Below, in pieces: positions 1 through 12,299 of a stretch of DNA of 64,000 nucleotides (the stretch's first letter is position 1; every line of letters begins with the position of its first letter). The position numbers were made by a program, and so were the translations under genes. The notes under the pieces are model-generated. The model had not been told where the DNA came from. It saw nothing but the letters and a program-made list of their open reading frames with translations, and made no database searches. Source of the DNA: Nereocystis luetkeana (taxonomy: Eukaryota > Sar > Phaeophyceae > Laminariales > Laminariaceae); the NCBI GenBank assembly GCA_031213475.1, contig JARUPZ010000019.1, forward strand, positions 9,516,698-9,580,697, in the 5' to 3' direction.

Positions 1-344
1 CGCTGGAGACTTCGTGCTCTTACTTTGGAGTTTCAACGTTGCCCAAGCGGATGTTACTGGGCCTGTTCCAGGGGGTTCCCCGCTCGGCCCCCGACCACGT
101 ACGAGAAACTCCAGGTGTATATTTCCTGCATGCTAAATCGAACAATTCACGTTTAGAAGGCAAAATATTAACGAGACGCTCGTTCGTTCCCAAAACTACA
201 CCAGGTACAATGTGTTCGAGTACTACTACGGCATGTACAGAGTGCCCCCCCCGCAACGGCGACCCGTTACGTATGGCCCGTACGCATGGAGACCCGTTCT
301 AGTCCAGCACTATTGAAACCGCTGTCCTCAACAGCACCAGCGCG
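1..344. other. Flank downstream of the CRT-like gene, no gene seen
   Basis: This stretch follows the stop codon of the minus-strand transporter gene. Short open frames exist on both strands, but none resembles a known protein and none has splice sites joining it to the neighbour. It probably contains the transporter's 3' untranslated region and polyadenylation site. Confidence 0.5.
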
Positions 345-3300
345 TTACATTTCCCACTCGTCGTCCGCCACTGCCGGGGCCTTTTTCTTCCCTCGCACGC
401 CCCCGCCCCCAGGCAGCCTTCGCCCATCAAGCAAACCTTTGTCCTCGTCGTCACCCCCTTCCTCCGCCAAGTCGAGCAGCGGCTTCCGGTGTTCACCGAG
501 AGCGAAAGCTGAACCTGCCGCGTCGTTTATACCCGACGAGCGCCCCCGGATAGACGTGGCGGCCTTTGCTACCCGCTCTCCGCCGGCTTCGATTCGGTCG
601 AAAACGTGGTATAGCGCGGGGCCGAAGCGGTAGACCACTAGGCCCGTCATGACGAAGATGAGCCCGAGGATGTCGGTAACGTGAAGGGGCTGGTGCCCCG
701 GCACGAACGGCAGCGCGAATATCACGTTCCCCTGTTTTGTGTCCAGCAGGCGAAGATTGGAAGCAGTAAATAGATGGTAGCCGGGGCCATGGTAGAATAG
801 CAAAAAAGCGGGCGAGCACAGCTGTGCCAACAAAAACAATGGTCACGATCGCGCGTTTGGCCACAGCTTCGGCCCCCCAGGCGTCCTTACAGTCCTCAAA
901 AGCTACGTATGAATGACATGTTGGCGCCTTTGCAATCGATATATTATCATAGTACATGCCAGGTACCACTCTGTCCCTAATTATAAGAACCATTTTTATA
1001 TTAATATTCTATCAAAAAGTTCCCTATATTTCTGGACAGAGTGGTGCATGTAATTTCTTGAGCAGGCCTTCTCATTGTCGAAAAAGAAACATCTTCTGGT
1101 CGTCCGTCGAACACATCATTTACGATGGCACTTACCAGGGGTACGCATATGGTCATCGCCAGGAAGAGGATGTTCGCGCTGCCGTATTTCAGGATCTGAC
1201 AAAGCGCAGCAACGACGTCCACAGGCACAGAGGATGGTACACGAGGCGCCGCGGTAAGACAAGAAGGCAAATCGTTCGGTGCCCGCGAGGACCTCACAGC
1301 ATCCATCGACGTTCTCACAGAGATGTACCGCGGGAGCGTAAACCACGTACATTACAATACCAACGCCTCGCACGGCCACTGAGCACATCGATTCGGGAGG
1401 GGAAATGCGAGACAGACGAAAATAATTAAAAAAACTGACGCGCTCGCCGCTTTCACACAGCGCTCATGAAGCGGACGGACCTGCCAGGAGCATCGCCACG
1501 CATGAATATCGACGCCCTTGATAATACCACGGCAGCAGAGTCTTCAAGCAAAGCACCCATGACGCCGCAATCCGAACTGGCGCTGAATGCAAAAGGGAGT
1601 TTCGAACCCACCGCGCGACAAAGAACGGACATCGCCCCCCTACCTCCTCGTCCTCCTCCTCCCTTCCGTCCACTCACCATGATGATGAGAATGTTGAAGT
1701 TGATGTTGGCCACGAGGTACAGCGTTACGTACAGGGGGCCTCCAGGCCAGCAATTGTCTGGATGCTCCCCCATGATCACGCTGTTGTATCCCAAGTAGCA
1801 CATCCAGCCGTTCCAGAGGTTGCGCGGAAGCTCCAAGGGGGAGATTGAGGGGTTGCCCACGAGCGCTGCTGGTACTGCCAAAGGAAGGCTTACGAAAAAC
1901 TGAAAAATTGCCACCCAGCTGCAAGAATAAAACCAAACAAACGAGAGAATGCAGGGAAGGTGTGGACAGACAAGCACAAGGAGAGGGTATGGTGCATTGG
2001 TGGCATCCTCGGGCAACACCTCTGTCTGTGGGTTTATTGACGCAGAAAGCTCTATGCCTCACCAAACACCCACTGGTGCTGCCCTACCAGTATATGGTAT
2101 ACAACTATAGCTGTATCCGATGTGACTTCCTCATACGGTGGAGTGTTACCTAGTATGCTTCTTCTAGCGGGACCCTGGTCGCCTGCGACCCGTATGATAC
2201 AGCGGAAATTGTAGAGCTGCCAGAAAGGCTCTTCTACCGTGAGCTACAGGAAAATAGAGGGAGCTATCGCGAAATTCCCCAGTGTAGATTGCAGACGCAA
2301 TATTCCGTGTGACGTGCTTGCCAAAACAGATTATTGCGGACAAGACTGTGGCGGCTCCGCGAGCCTGGCGTCAAGAGTCAAGAGCGCCCCCAACGCTAGA
2401 GGGGACGTCGCTTCCGACGCACCATGCCCTCGCACGGCGAACAGTGCAACCAGGAACTTTTGAAACGTCCAGGCCGCCAGCAACCCCGCCCGCATCCTAT
2501 CCTATCCTCACCCGTTAAGGTACATGGGGTCGAGCTCGGACTCCCCTAGGGCCATCTCCTTGTAGACACTCGAAAGCGCCATGGGGATGCAGCTCAGCAC
2601 CAACACCAAGGACCACACCAGCTCCTGCCCCTCTCCGCCGCTCCCGGAACCCACCGCCAGGCTAGGCCCGATGGCAATCACAATCCCCGCGGCTACGACC
2701 GCCGCCCCAGCGTACTGCGTGACGGAGTAACGCGCTCCCGCCAGACGCTTGGATATTACCATGGAGATGGGGATCGCGGCCTGCCAGCGTCGGGTTGACG
2801 CACATATAGGGGTTGCGGTGAGAGGGAGGGGGGGGGGGGTCGTACTGTACTCGTGAGAGTGCTTAACCCTGTCGCTACTGCTGAAACTATCCCATGCTAA
2901 TTCCAAGTAGTTTGTCCGCGAAAATGTGGGGGCAGGTCTGAAAAGGGTTCAGCGTGGGTAGGTTTCCTGGATCGGTCGAGAACTGGCATCCTTTTGACGG
3001 CAAGTGGCGTGGGTGACGCAATCGCTTGGGGCTGTGTTAAATGGTTGCGTGCTCCCCCCTCTATGAATCGCGGTCTTTTCACAGAGTTGTACAGCTGTGT
3101 ATGCTCTCTTGAGCGGTTTGGGCACGGGTTCGAATCTCGGCCGAAAGGGCATTTGACGAAGATGCAGCACGCGCCGCGTGTCTTTAGTGTAGTAGAAAAC
3201 TGCTCGTACGGCCATCGCGGACCCACGAACATCGAAATAAAAGCGCCTTGGGCAAGCAAGCACAAGTCGACGAAACTAACCGACGGGGCGTTGGGGGTGC

Positions 3301-6300
3301 TGAACTCGTGGAATTCCATGCACGACATGAAAGCCTAAGGCCGGGTCCGAAGCGCACCAGACCATGGGGGAGAAGAGGCCTGCCCCAACACCTCGGCTCA
3401 AAAAATATACCGGAATACAAGAGACAAAACTTGTATTATACCTCCTGGTACAGCACCAGTCTAGAACAACAACGACAACAAAACGATAACTCGCCATGTT
3501 ACATTTTATTCACAGGATTTGCGGCTACGGCTCAATGATATTGGCGGCGGCAACCGTCGCGCACCTGAGTGAGGAGGATGATGAGAGATCCGCCCAAATA
3601 GGTGGACGCAAAAACCTGCATGATGCCGCTCAGACCATCCAAGGCACCCATGACAGCGAACACCTTCTTCGGAATGCTCCTCTGCTCCGCTGTAATGGAG
3701 CTTCCGTACCGTTGCATAGGGAGAATATACGCAAAGCTGAAGGGGATGTCTGCGCCGGGCGCCAAATGGTCAAAAGAAGCGCCGCATCCACGTGGGAGGG
3801 ATTGCCACGTCCCAAGGGATAAATATGAAAATGTAACGGTGGGCCGAGAGCCGCAAAAAATGGTAATTCAAACCGGGAAGAGCCGACGATTGATCGGCGA
3901 GGGGCCTGCGAACGCTAGCACCACAAGTGCCGGTGAGGACGTGGTGTGCGAAACACTACTGCTGTGGCAAAGCAACCCACATAGCAGTAGGAAAAAACAG
4001 GGCACAACACATTTCTCACAGGGGATGGGTGCGGAGCGGCAAGGTGATACTGCTGCTGCTGCAATGGTGTTCTCCGACAAAGTTGCCACACGGAGTTGCG
4101 TACTTCCGCGACCAACAGACACGCGCGTTCCGTACACACAGACACGCGCGTTCCGTACACACAGAATGTATCAACACTTGGTACAATGCTAACAAAATAC
4201 GGTTACGGCAGCAGACGTTGCAAAAGACTCGCCACCAGGTACACGAAGAGTTGGTTTCATTCTGCCGCAAATCTCCACGGTTAGGTTACCACTAGTCAGT
4301 GGGATAGACCAGCCACTCCGTCACTCCTGACTGATTTCACGACGGCAGCAAAATAAGTTAATCATAATGCTGCACTTCGATTATTTCAAAGGAAGTACTC
4401 GTTGGACAACAGCGGACGTTCAAAAACAGTAGCCTCGACAGCTCCGGCCTTCGTGTTAAAAGCGGGACCACTCGTTTGAGTCACTCGTACGACAGCACAA
4501 GCAACAGTGGTCGGGTTACCGACGAAAATACAATGGGAAATACAATGTATGCGTGAATACACTATTAATACTGCCGCAATACTCACATGCGAAGGTAGTG
4601 AAGAGGTTGAGGAAGTTAGGGTAGTTGTACATGGGGATCGTCTCCAGCTGCAGAACCAACGGAAACACCGCAGCCCGGCGAACACGCATCGAAATGAGCA
4701 GCAAAGAGCAGCAGCAGGAGCAGAGGGTGCGGCAGCAACGTGATAAGTACAAGGCGCTTCGCTCCGCGGGCGGCCTACGCCGCCCGCTACGCTCGCTCTG
4801 GAAGAAAAAATACATCGGATTACGCGAAGCGGACAGAAGGTCGATGATTGAACATATTTTTTTCATGATTGTTGTAGTTGCAAATTGGCGACTTGATAAT
4901 GCCAAGAGTCACATGCCGTATGTACATACCCCAGGTAGGGTACTGATTTTCTTTTTTCGATATGCTGTATGATATGTACCTGGTATGTACGCACGTGCGA
5001 GAAAGCACAGCATGGCACAGCAGCAGCACCGCAAAAACAATGAAAACGAAACCGAAAAATTCGGAAAGAGAAAAAAATCCCCGTCCCCTCTAATGTAATA
5101 ATTGTCTGCCCCTGGAACACCTTGCACCAGTCAAAGAAGAAAACAAAACAAAAAATGAACAGCAGAGCTTCTCTCTCGGCCTCGTACGCCGCCCGCCCCT
5201 CTCTCGACCACCTCGCCACCGATTCGGTCCGGGTAAAGCTTTCCTCCCTCTCTGTCACAGTGATACCCGTTGCCCGCCCCGCGTGAAGCCCGGTGCTCAC
5301 CTTGACCCTCGCTCGCCAGCTCGACGATGTCGATGATCAGATCGGCGTTCGCCTCTGTGTATAGCTCAGCGTGGTCGCAAAAATAAGCACCGCTTGAATG
5401 TTAGCTTGCAATCCCGAACGACCCTTATGCACTCGTACACACTCAGTCTAATTTTTCAGATGGAGGCAAAAGAGAGCCCATTCATGCTTCCCTAGTGTCT
5501 CGAGGCACACACGACGCCTAGCCACGAAAACCGCGACCGCACTCCTTGCAACCCCCCCTCTACCCGCCAGCATCCGCCGACACCCGCGACGGCGCCGGGC
5601 TCGCCCGCGTCGCAGTGCTCCGACTACACACGCGCACACGAAACGAAGAAAAAAGGAAAAAATAACTGAAAGTGCAAAATAAATTTCAACCAGCCGGTGA
5701 TAAAAAGCGAAAGAAAGCCTCCCAAACCGCTGCAAAAACAAAATCGACTTTTTCTTTTTCCGAGATTTTGTTTTCCTATTGTTCCGGGAAAAAAAGTGTG
5801 GCACGAGAAGCAAGCACGCAAAGAAAGCAAAGAACGCGAAGAAAGCAAGGACCGTAGAAACGACAAAAAATCGTGGGAGACTCGCTGAGCGTGAGGCAGG
5901 TGCTTATGATCAAGTGATTTTAGGAAAAGGATAAACGTAATAATGTTTATATGCTTCCTCTGTCCCATAAGTCTGGTCGGTTATGTTGGCACGAGCCCTT
6001 ACCGGTGTCCGATCTGGTTTTCGATGTTTTTTTCGCCGTGATTATAGCTAAAACCATTTTTATATATTTTGCAGCACGCTGTTGAACCATGCGGCCGGAC
6101 GGCCGGAAAAAAATCAGTCGGCACAAAAATGGCCGTAGTTCGCCCCTTCTCCCAGGGGCAAAAAAGTGTTGGAAAAAATAAATCAAAAATATCTAAAAAA
6201 TGGCCAAAATGGGGTATATATTCTGGCCTGATTTTAGCGTTGAAAATGAGCTTCTATTTTTGCATTTGCTTCGTCTGCGCTGTATCTAGAACCCAACTAT

Positions 6301-9300
6301 AAGGTCATCGTCTACGCCGTTTCACCCAAACAAAAAAACGCCCATAACCGACCAGACTTATGGGACAGAGGAAGTACCAGTCACAGGTAAGATGGCAAGC
6401 GACGAGAGAACCGCATACTTTCTCCGGCATTACGAGACGAAATAATACGTCATACCTGGTATACCGATATAATGTACAGATGACATAAAATGATACCTAT
6501 ATACTGTTCGCATATCGCACGAACACCACATATATGATGGCTTTCGTAAACTTGTTTTTTTATTGTGCTTGGTTGATAATGGCAGATCCGGGAGCACGCA
6601 ACAACTTTGAGCGTTTATTCATACCAGGTACTGGTATGTATTGCAGTAGACTTCTGCAATAGAAGCAGTAGACTACTGCAATAGAAGCAGTAGACTACTG
6701 CAATAGAAGCAGTAGACTACTGCAGTAGAGAACGAGTGCAGATAACAATACGAGTAGCTGTAGACTACTGTAATAGTGGCTGTTGCAGGGTTCTATTATG
6801 CGTACATGCCACGTACTTCTACGGTAGGGCGTGTCGTGTCCTTACCGAATGGAATGCGTCGCTATGTAGACAAGAGCTGGAGAGCCATAAGCAGTTTGGA
6901 AGCTGTATCGACTAAATGTTTCGTATAATACCATGTACCATGTACCTGGTGCTGGTGCGTGATAATTTTCAGATAGCCTGCTGGTGCTGTACGTGAAAGT
7001 ATCCAGAGCTGTTCACGCGCCAGGTCAAACCTCACGGATCGGGTCGGGAAGGGTCGTGTCAGCTTACCCGACCCGACTCGCGATTTTGTTAGATGTCTTG
7101 ACCTGACCGGACCCCCGGATTTGAAAACCTCCTGACCCGACCCCACCCGCGAGATATGAAAATCTCCTGACCCGACCCGACCCGACCCGTGATATTTGAA
7201 AAACTCCAGACCAAACCCGACCCGACCCGATCAGTGACATTTAAAACACCTGCTGACCCGACCCGACCCGCCTGATTCTGAGTGACCCGTGAGATACGGG
7301 TCATGTCGCGGGTCGGGTCACCTTGACCCACGAGAACATTTCTCTCCACCCGTGGGTTCGACCCGCCTATCCGGCCCGTGGGTCGACAATTCAAGAACAA
7401 TTAGTTTGTTTTGTTGTATCTCGCAGTGATAGTGACCTCGCTGTACGACGCAGTGGGCATGGATGGATGTAGACATGCGTGTACGTTTATATTTGCTTTC
7501 ATATTCGAATGCGAAACCAAAGGGGCATCTGGTACGAGAGAAGCCCTCAGGCCGTTTCCTATGCGCTTCGATTTTTGAGCTTCAGATTTTGGCCCGATCG
7601 CATTTTCAGATGTGAAGTTGGCAAATCGAAACAGCCTTCCTATGCGGAAAAATCAGATTTATTGTGTGTGTAGAGATTTGAGCAAACGCCGAGACCAACT
7701 GCTGTTTTTGTGGTTTGGCGCCGCGAAGAGAGCGCTGGGTGCGCTGCACTGCGCGTAGGACCCAAGCGTTCGAGTCAAGGCTGACCATCTCTGGTCTGGC
7801 GGTGAAGAGACGTGGCGAGTGCGCTAGAGCCACCTGTCTTGGTATTTTGGGTTCCATTTTGTGACTGACTGCTGCTGCTGTACAGCAGTGTACGTACAAG
7901 TACTCGTACGTATCCACGGAGAGGTGCGTGCCGAGTGCGCTTCTCTTCGTCTCTAGCCCCGAGCCCGCGCCAGGCAACTGACGTCTGGCCACGGAGGGTC
8001 GCGCCGCCCGCCGCCCGAGCGTCGGGCGCGAAGCGACGCCGCTATACTGCTGTGTCACCTTCCAACTCATCGATCGTTCTGCTGCTGTTTGCTGTCATGG
8101 ATAACATCTTGAATTTAGAGAGCATGCCATTTTCCGATTTGAGAATCCGATGACCCGAGTCGTGCCAAAATCCGACGACTTGGGTCATCGGATTCTTAAA
8201 TCGAAAAAATTCCGGTCAGATTTTGCATATTTTGACTGCATAAGCAGGGTCATTCGTTTTTGAGATCGAAAAATACAAATCTGAAGCTCGAAATCGAACC
8301 GCACAGGAAACAGCCTCAGGCAGACAGCGGGCAGTTTTGGGAGTATCAGATCTGCGGGCCGGATTTGCGGGTCCGACCCGCGGGTCAGCAGAAAACAACT
8401 CGCGGGCCATGCTTGACTTACTCGCGACTTGGCTCTCGCGGGTCGTGACCAGACACAACTCGTGAGCTTTTCAACACCTCCTGACCCGACCCGACCCGAC
8501 CCGACCCGAGAGACCTGAAAACTTCTTGACCCGATCCGACCTGCGAGATTTGAAAGCCCTTGGCCCGACCCAACCCGACTCGTGAGAAAATAAACGCCCC
8601 CTGGCCCGACCCGACGTGACCCGTGATATTTTGAACACCTCCTGACTCGACCCGCAGGTTGAGTCATGACCCGCGAGCAGTCCTCAAAGTATCCGGGGTT
8701 GTTCAAGGGTCAGGTCAAGCCTAACGGGTCAGGTCGGCTCGGCTCGGGTCAGCTTTAACCTGACCCGACCCACGAAAAAATTGAGTTGCCTTGACCTGAC
8801 CCGACCTGACCCGACTTGACCCGCAAGAGTTTGGAAACCTCCTGACTCGACTCGACCCGATCTGAGAGATTTGAAAGCCTCCTGACTCGACCCGACCCGA
8901 CTCGAGAGAATAGAAAACCCGTTAACGCGACCGGACCTGACCCTGATATTTTGAACACCTCCTGACCCGACCCAATTCAGCCCGCCAGACATCCATTGAT
9001 CCGTGAGATACGGGTCATGTCGCGGGTCCGGTCACCTCAACCCGCGAGATCATTTCTCGCGACCCGCGGGTTCGATCCGCGAATCCGGCCCGTGGTCGAC
9101 ACTTCAAATCAACTTAATCTTCGTTTGTGTACGCCGTAGCGTTATGTTGTCTGGGTGTGGTGGGTATGGATGGATTCGAACATGCGTATATACGGTATCA
9201 TAGGTGTGGGGGGTATTTTCATGTTTGAATACGTATACTACCAAAAGAGTATTTTTGAGTACTGGTATATGCGAGAAAGACTTTGGGCAAGAAAAGCAGG

Positions 9301-11524
9301 ACGTTTTTCGGTGTCGGGTCCGCGGGCCGGATGCGCGGGTCCAACCCGCGGGTCAGCAGAAAACACCACGCGGATCATGCTGGCCCGACCCGCGAGTGAC
9401 CGGTTTCTGGCAGGTGATGACCTGACCCGACCCGTGAGGTTTTAATCACCTCTTGACCCGACCTGACCCGACCCTTGAGATTTGAAACATTTTTGACCTG
9501 GCCTGACCCGACCCATGAGATTTGAACAACTCTTGACTCGACCTGACCCGACCCGCGAGTTTTGAAAGCCTCTTGACCCGACCCGTGAGGTTTTGAACAC
9601 GTTCTGACCCGACCCACTCCTGGCCCGACCCGCGGGCCGGGTCAGGACCCGCGAACAGCCATGAAAATACCAGGGCTGTTTTCTGCGGGACCGAAACGGA
9701 CCGAACTGTAGGATTTTACATGGCGGAAAACATAACCGAACCGATCGGTACAAAATGCTCAAAAGCATAGAACCGGCCCGAACCGAGTAGGTTTAGCAGT
9801 TTGGGAGAAGGGATCTTTAGGGATGTTTTTCACTTGAAATATGTGTAGCGTGGTCTGCACTTCGGAATCGTCGTCCGCAACTGAGAAATTTCCTGGTTCG
9901 ATGCAAACTCGGCGCAGCCGCGTCTATGGCGAGTTTTAGCCCGTTTTGGCTGCGGTTTGGGGTCAGGGTTAGGGTTGGGGTTAGGGTTAGGGTTAGAGTC
10001 AGGGGTGGGGTTGGGTCTTCGCCCGTACCTTCATCCCAACAGGAACCAAAACACCCGAACAGCCTACCAACGTAAAGATCCCTTCTCCCAGATTGTTAAA
10101 GGTCCTCCCCGAACCGTAGGGTCTTGAAATCCCAAAAATCTGAACCGAACCTGTCCGTAGGATGTCTAAATCCTAATCCTCATAACCGTAAGATATACCA
10201 GTACCAGGTACCAGGTAATAGATATGTCCGAGGACAAGGAACCGAACCGCGGTGTGGTTGGAACCGCCCTGGTAAATATTTTAGTATGCCGAGTTAGAGG
10301 CTCCACCGAGTTCCATCGATGTTGTAGATTCTCCGCAACAACCAACGATGCACATTTTCTTTTCTTTTTCATGGCCGTGCCATGGCACTACTGCCTGGCA
10401 CTGCTGCCACGGCACTTCCATGGGGTTCCATGGTTTTCTCAGTACTGCTTTTGTCCCGGGCTTTCATGGAGCTGCCCTGAACAAGGCAATCAGTTTGTTT
10501 CGCGAGGGGGTACATCATTTTCGAGCGCGTATATACGTAGCAAAGTCGAAGGGTCGATGCAGAAGGAGGAGGGTAGGTAGGCTGTGGCACTGCGCACTGC
10601 CACGTAGTAGGTATTGCTGTAGGATAGTGCCAACGCCTACTATGTAGGCTGTACATGAAGACTGACAGGAGTGGTGAACAAGTCGTACTTTTCCTATTAA
10701 TACTGCTGGATTGCTGTACGAGTGCAGCCGTACAGCAGTATTATTATTAATAAGGTACCAGGTACCAGGTACCAGGTACCAGGTACCAGGGTACCTGGTA
10801 CCTCGTAGTATGTTTTACTCGAACGTCGTATACGTATCGTACCAAGTATCATACGCATCAGAAAATACTAATTTGCGTCAAAAGCACGGAAAGCTGCCTG
10901 TAGAATGACGCAAACTACAACAGACACCGTTCGTACCTTTTGGAACACTTTGTTCGCGAGGCTGACGAATACCATGGCCACGAAGCTGAGCATGAGTCCC
11001 CTCTGGCGTCGTTTCATGATCACAGACCGCGCCTGGTCTTCGTGGCCGGAAGGAAACTCGCCGGACACCTTGCTTGTTCAAGTGCAAGGTGAAAGCGTTG
11101 TGCAGAGGTGCAGAGAAAGAGGGAGAAGCGAGAAAACGTCAAGTTGGCACACTCGAATGAGGCAGGCATAAGCAGCACCGGTTTCAGACGGAACTGCGCA
11201 GAGCGTTCCGAGCGCCCGCTGGCCGGTGTGGGAGAGCGAGCGGATCTGTGAATCCGACCATGGTCCAATCGTGATGGGAGCATTGATCAGACCCTCCGAC
11301 GTGTTATTAGGGATGCTGTACATAGCTGAAGCAGTCAACGTAACAGGTAAAAGTACGCTCCGGAAACCAGGTATTATGATGAGTTAAATCAGTTCTCCAC
11401 TTCTCACCTCTCGAAGCAGCAGGTACTCATCCAGCTCTTCCTCGACAGTCGGTACATGGTCATGGGGTACATGTCGTAGATGATCCAGGAACTCCTCCGG
11501 CTGCTGTGGTAAAGCACCGCTCAT
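345..11524 (-). CDS. Chloroquine-resistance-transporter-like (CRT/CLT) membrane protein, 8 exons
   Basis: Exons in transcription order: 11524-11408, 11068-10937, 4647-4587, 3749-3565, 2780-2512, 1918-1678, 1195-1136, 731-345. They sum to 1452 bp (483 aa plus stop), every phase fits, and introns are GT-AG. Family signatures are SLANKVFQK (first membrane segment, exon 2), MYNYPNFLNLFTTFAY (exons 3/4), KKVFAVMGALDGLSGIMQVF (exon 4), SSVYKEMALGESELDPMYLNG split over exons 5/6, WVAIFQF, and PGHQPLHVTDILGL then VYRF (exon 8). Related proteins belong to the drug/metabolite transporter superfamily with about ten membrane helices. Plant CLTs move glutathione precursors across the plastid envelope and the malarial CRT acts in the digestive vacuole, so the substrate here is unknown. 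The C-terminal ~90 residues are polar and Gly/Lys/Glu-rich. The start at 11524 has a better context (GCAGCCATGA) than an in-frame ATG at 11608. Intron 2 (6289 bp) is full of repeats. Family assignment is firm; localisation is not shown. Confidence 0.9.
3040..3170 (+). repeat. tRNA-like (SINE-head-like) sequence in CRT-like intron
   Basis: Near 3108-3150 there is an A-box-like stretch (CTTGAGCGGTTTGGG) and a good B box (GGGTTCGAATC), as in a tRNA-derived Pol III promoter. A full cloverleaf does not fold convincingly, so this looks like a decayed tRNA-derived SINE inside intron 4, between exons at 3565 and 2780. Confidence 0.3.
4748..5650 (+). repeat. Dispersed repeat R1, copy A (3' truncated)
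   Basis: The copy starts at ACAAGGCGCTTCGCTCCGCG, with a GC-rich hairpin (GCGGGCGG...CCGCCCGC), and ends near 5650. The same order of blocks recurs at 36411-37535 and, inverted, at 20822-22776. Conserved blocks include GTCGATGATTGAA, CCGATTCGGTCCGGGTAAA and TGTCTCGAGGCACAC. No shared open reading frame is kept between copies, so it looks non-coding. It sits in intron 2 of the transporter gene about 100 bp upstream (in transcription) of the 4587-4647 exon. Confidence 0.7.
5954..6374. mobile_element. MITE-like element with 32-bp perfect terminal inverted repeats
   Basis: Positions 5954-5985 and 6343-6374 are exact reverse complements over 32 bp (starting CTTCCTCTGTCCCATAAGTC). The 357-bp interior is AT-rich and non-coding. 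This is the layout of a non-autonomous DNA transposon. A target duplication is not clear. It lies in intron 2 of the CRT-like gene. Confidence 0.75.
6641..6735. repeat. 22-bp tandem repeat
   Basis: About four copies of a 22-bp unit (TGCAATAGAAGCAGTAGACT plus AC) lie head to tail with few mismatches. It is a small minisatellite in intron 2 of the transporter gene. Confidence 0.85.
7017..7395. repeat. GACCCG repeat family, cluster 1
   Basis: Runs of GACCCGACCCG alternate with spacers like TGAGATTTGAAAACCTCCT in roughly 40-45-bp units. The right edge (ATCCGGCCCGTGGGTCGACA then TTCAA) is shared with other clusters. It lies in intron 2 of the CRT-like gene. All frames appear open only because the unit lacks stop codons. 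Confidence 0.8.
8337..9100. repeat. GACCCG repeat family, clusters 2-3
   Basis: Two adjacent arrays of the same GACCCG-plus-spacer unit. Between and around them are conserved arms such as GCGGGTCCGACCCGCGGGTC, CGAGCAGTCCTCAAAGTATC and ATCCGGCCCGTGGTCGACAC. The left part opens with a CGCGGGTCAGCAGAAAACAAC arm that also occurs at 9345 and, inverted, near 46925. Confidence 0.8.
9318..9665. repeat. GACCCG repeat family, cluster 4
   Basis: This cluster runs from the arm TCGGGTCCGCGGGCCGGATG to GGACCCGCGAACAGCCATGA, with about six internal GACCCG/TTTGAA units between. It ends next to ATACCAGGGCTGTTTTCTGC, probably unrelated flank. Confidence 0.8.
9792..10100. mobile_element. 309-bp inverted-repeat element carrying a telomere-like TTAGGG array
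   Basis: Ends TTTAGCAGTTTGGGAGAAGG and, on the other strand, TTTAACAATCTGGGAGAAGG form ~28-bp terminal inverted repeats with few mismatches. The interior at 9958-10015 holds a degenerate (TTAGGG)n array. A related end occurs at about 35479-35520. It is probably a MITE that picked up telomeric repeats, in intron 2 of the CRT-like gene. Confidence 0.65.
10754..10803. repeat. Tandem GGTACCA array, near-palindromic
   Basis: Six GGTACCA-type units in a row end in GGGTACCTGGTACC, so the array is close to self-complementary. The core TACCAGGTA recurs singly at many places in the window. Confidence 0.8.
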
Positions 11525-12299
11525 GGCTGCCTTCCCAGCCTTTACGAATATGATGTGCCTGCTAGCGATTTCGATGTTGGTTGAGAGACGGGGACAAAAC
11601 CGAATCACCCCTTAAAAAGTACGCCAATTGCGCCGCTATAAACCTTTGAGACAAAAAAAAAAAAATGGAGAGCAGCGGAAGTTTGGAGACAAATATGTTG
11701 TTGTTGTTGTTGTTGTTCTCACATTAATAGCAGACAAAAACCTAAAAAAAGAAGATGAAGCTAAGCAAATATATAATTACTCGGCTCAGGGACTATGGGT
11801 AGGGGTCGAGAAGTATATATAGATTGTTCGCGCGAAGCGCGAAAAACATATATCGGCGTTTTTCTCCGGCGAGCTACAATACGAAACACTTAATAATAGT
11901 GAGAAAAAATAAGAAACAGGAATGCTGGTTCAGCCCGAATTTCTTATTCGGGAAAGGTAATTTCTATACTGACTTCAGTACAACGGCTCTGAAATTTCTT
12001 ATTTTCCTGCCATTGTTGACTATCCTTTGCGTGTGTTCTGGTAGAGGGCAAGATTAGTATTTTGTTTAAAATGTTAAAAGTCGGCTTCAAGTAATAGCGC
12101 ATATCTACTCGAGACAAAATCCGATTGCAAAACGGTTTTTCACGTTGGATTACCTGGCACTTTTCGGATAGACCGGCAATGCCGGTATATTTGATGCATA
12201 TGAAGGGTTGTGGGGGTGTCGTCACAAAGATGGGCAACGAAAAACTCGAAAATACATTCCGTACGACTGAAGCTAGCTGCTCTAGAATTTGATCTCTGA
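11525..12299. other. Region upstream of the CRT-like start codon
   Basis: No gene is supported here. It is AT-rich and holds a (TTG)n run at about 11699-11717 followed by TTCTCACATTAA, which matches the ends of the 17.2-18.9-kb inverted-repeat element. The transporter's promoter and 5' UTR presumably lie here, but no TATA or other element could be fixed. Confidence 0.4.

Noticed and set aside
8755..8992. Open frames encoding Gly/Arg/Val/Ser repeats in the GACCCG arrays
   Set aside because: The repeat unit has no stop codons in several frames, so the frames follow from the repeat; no start or splice context and no conserved protein.
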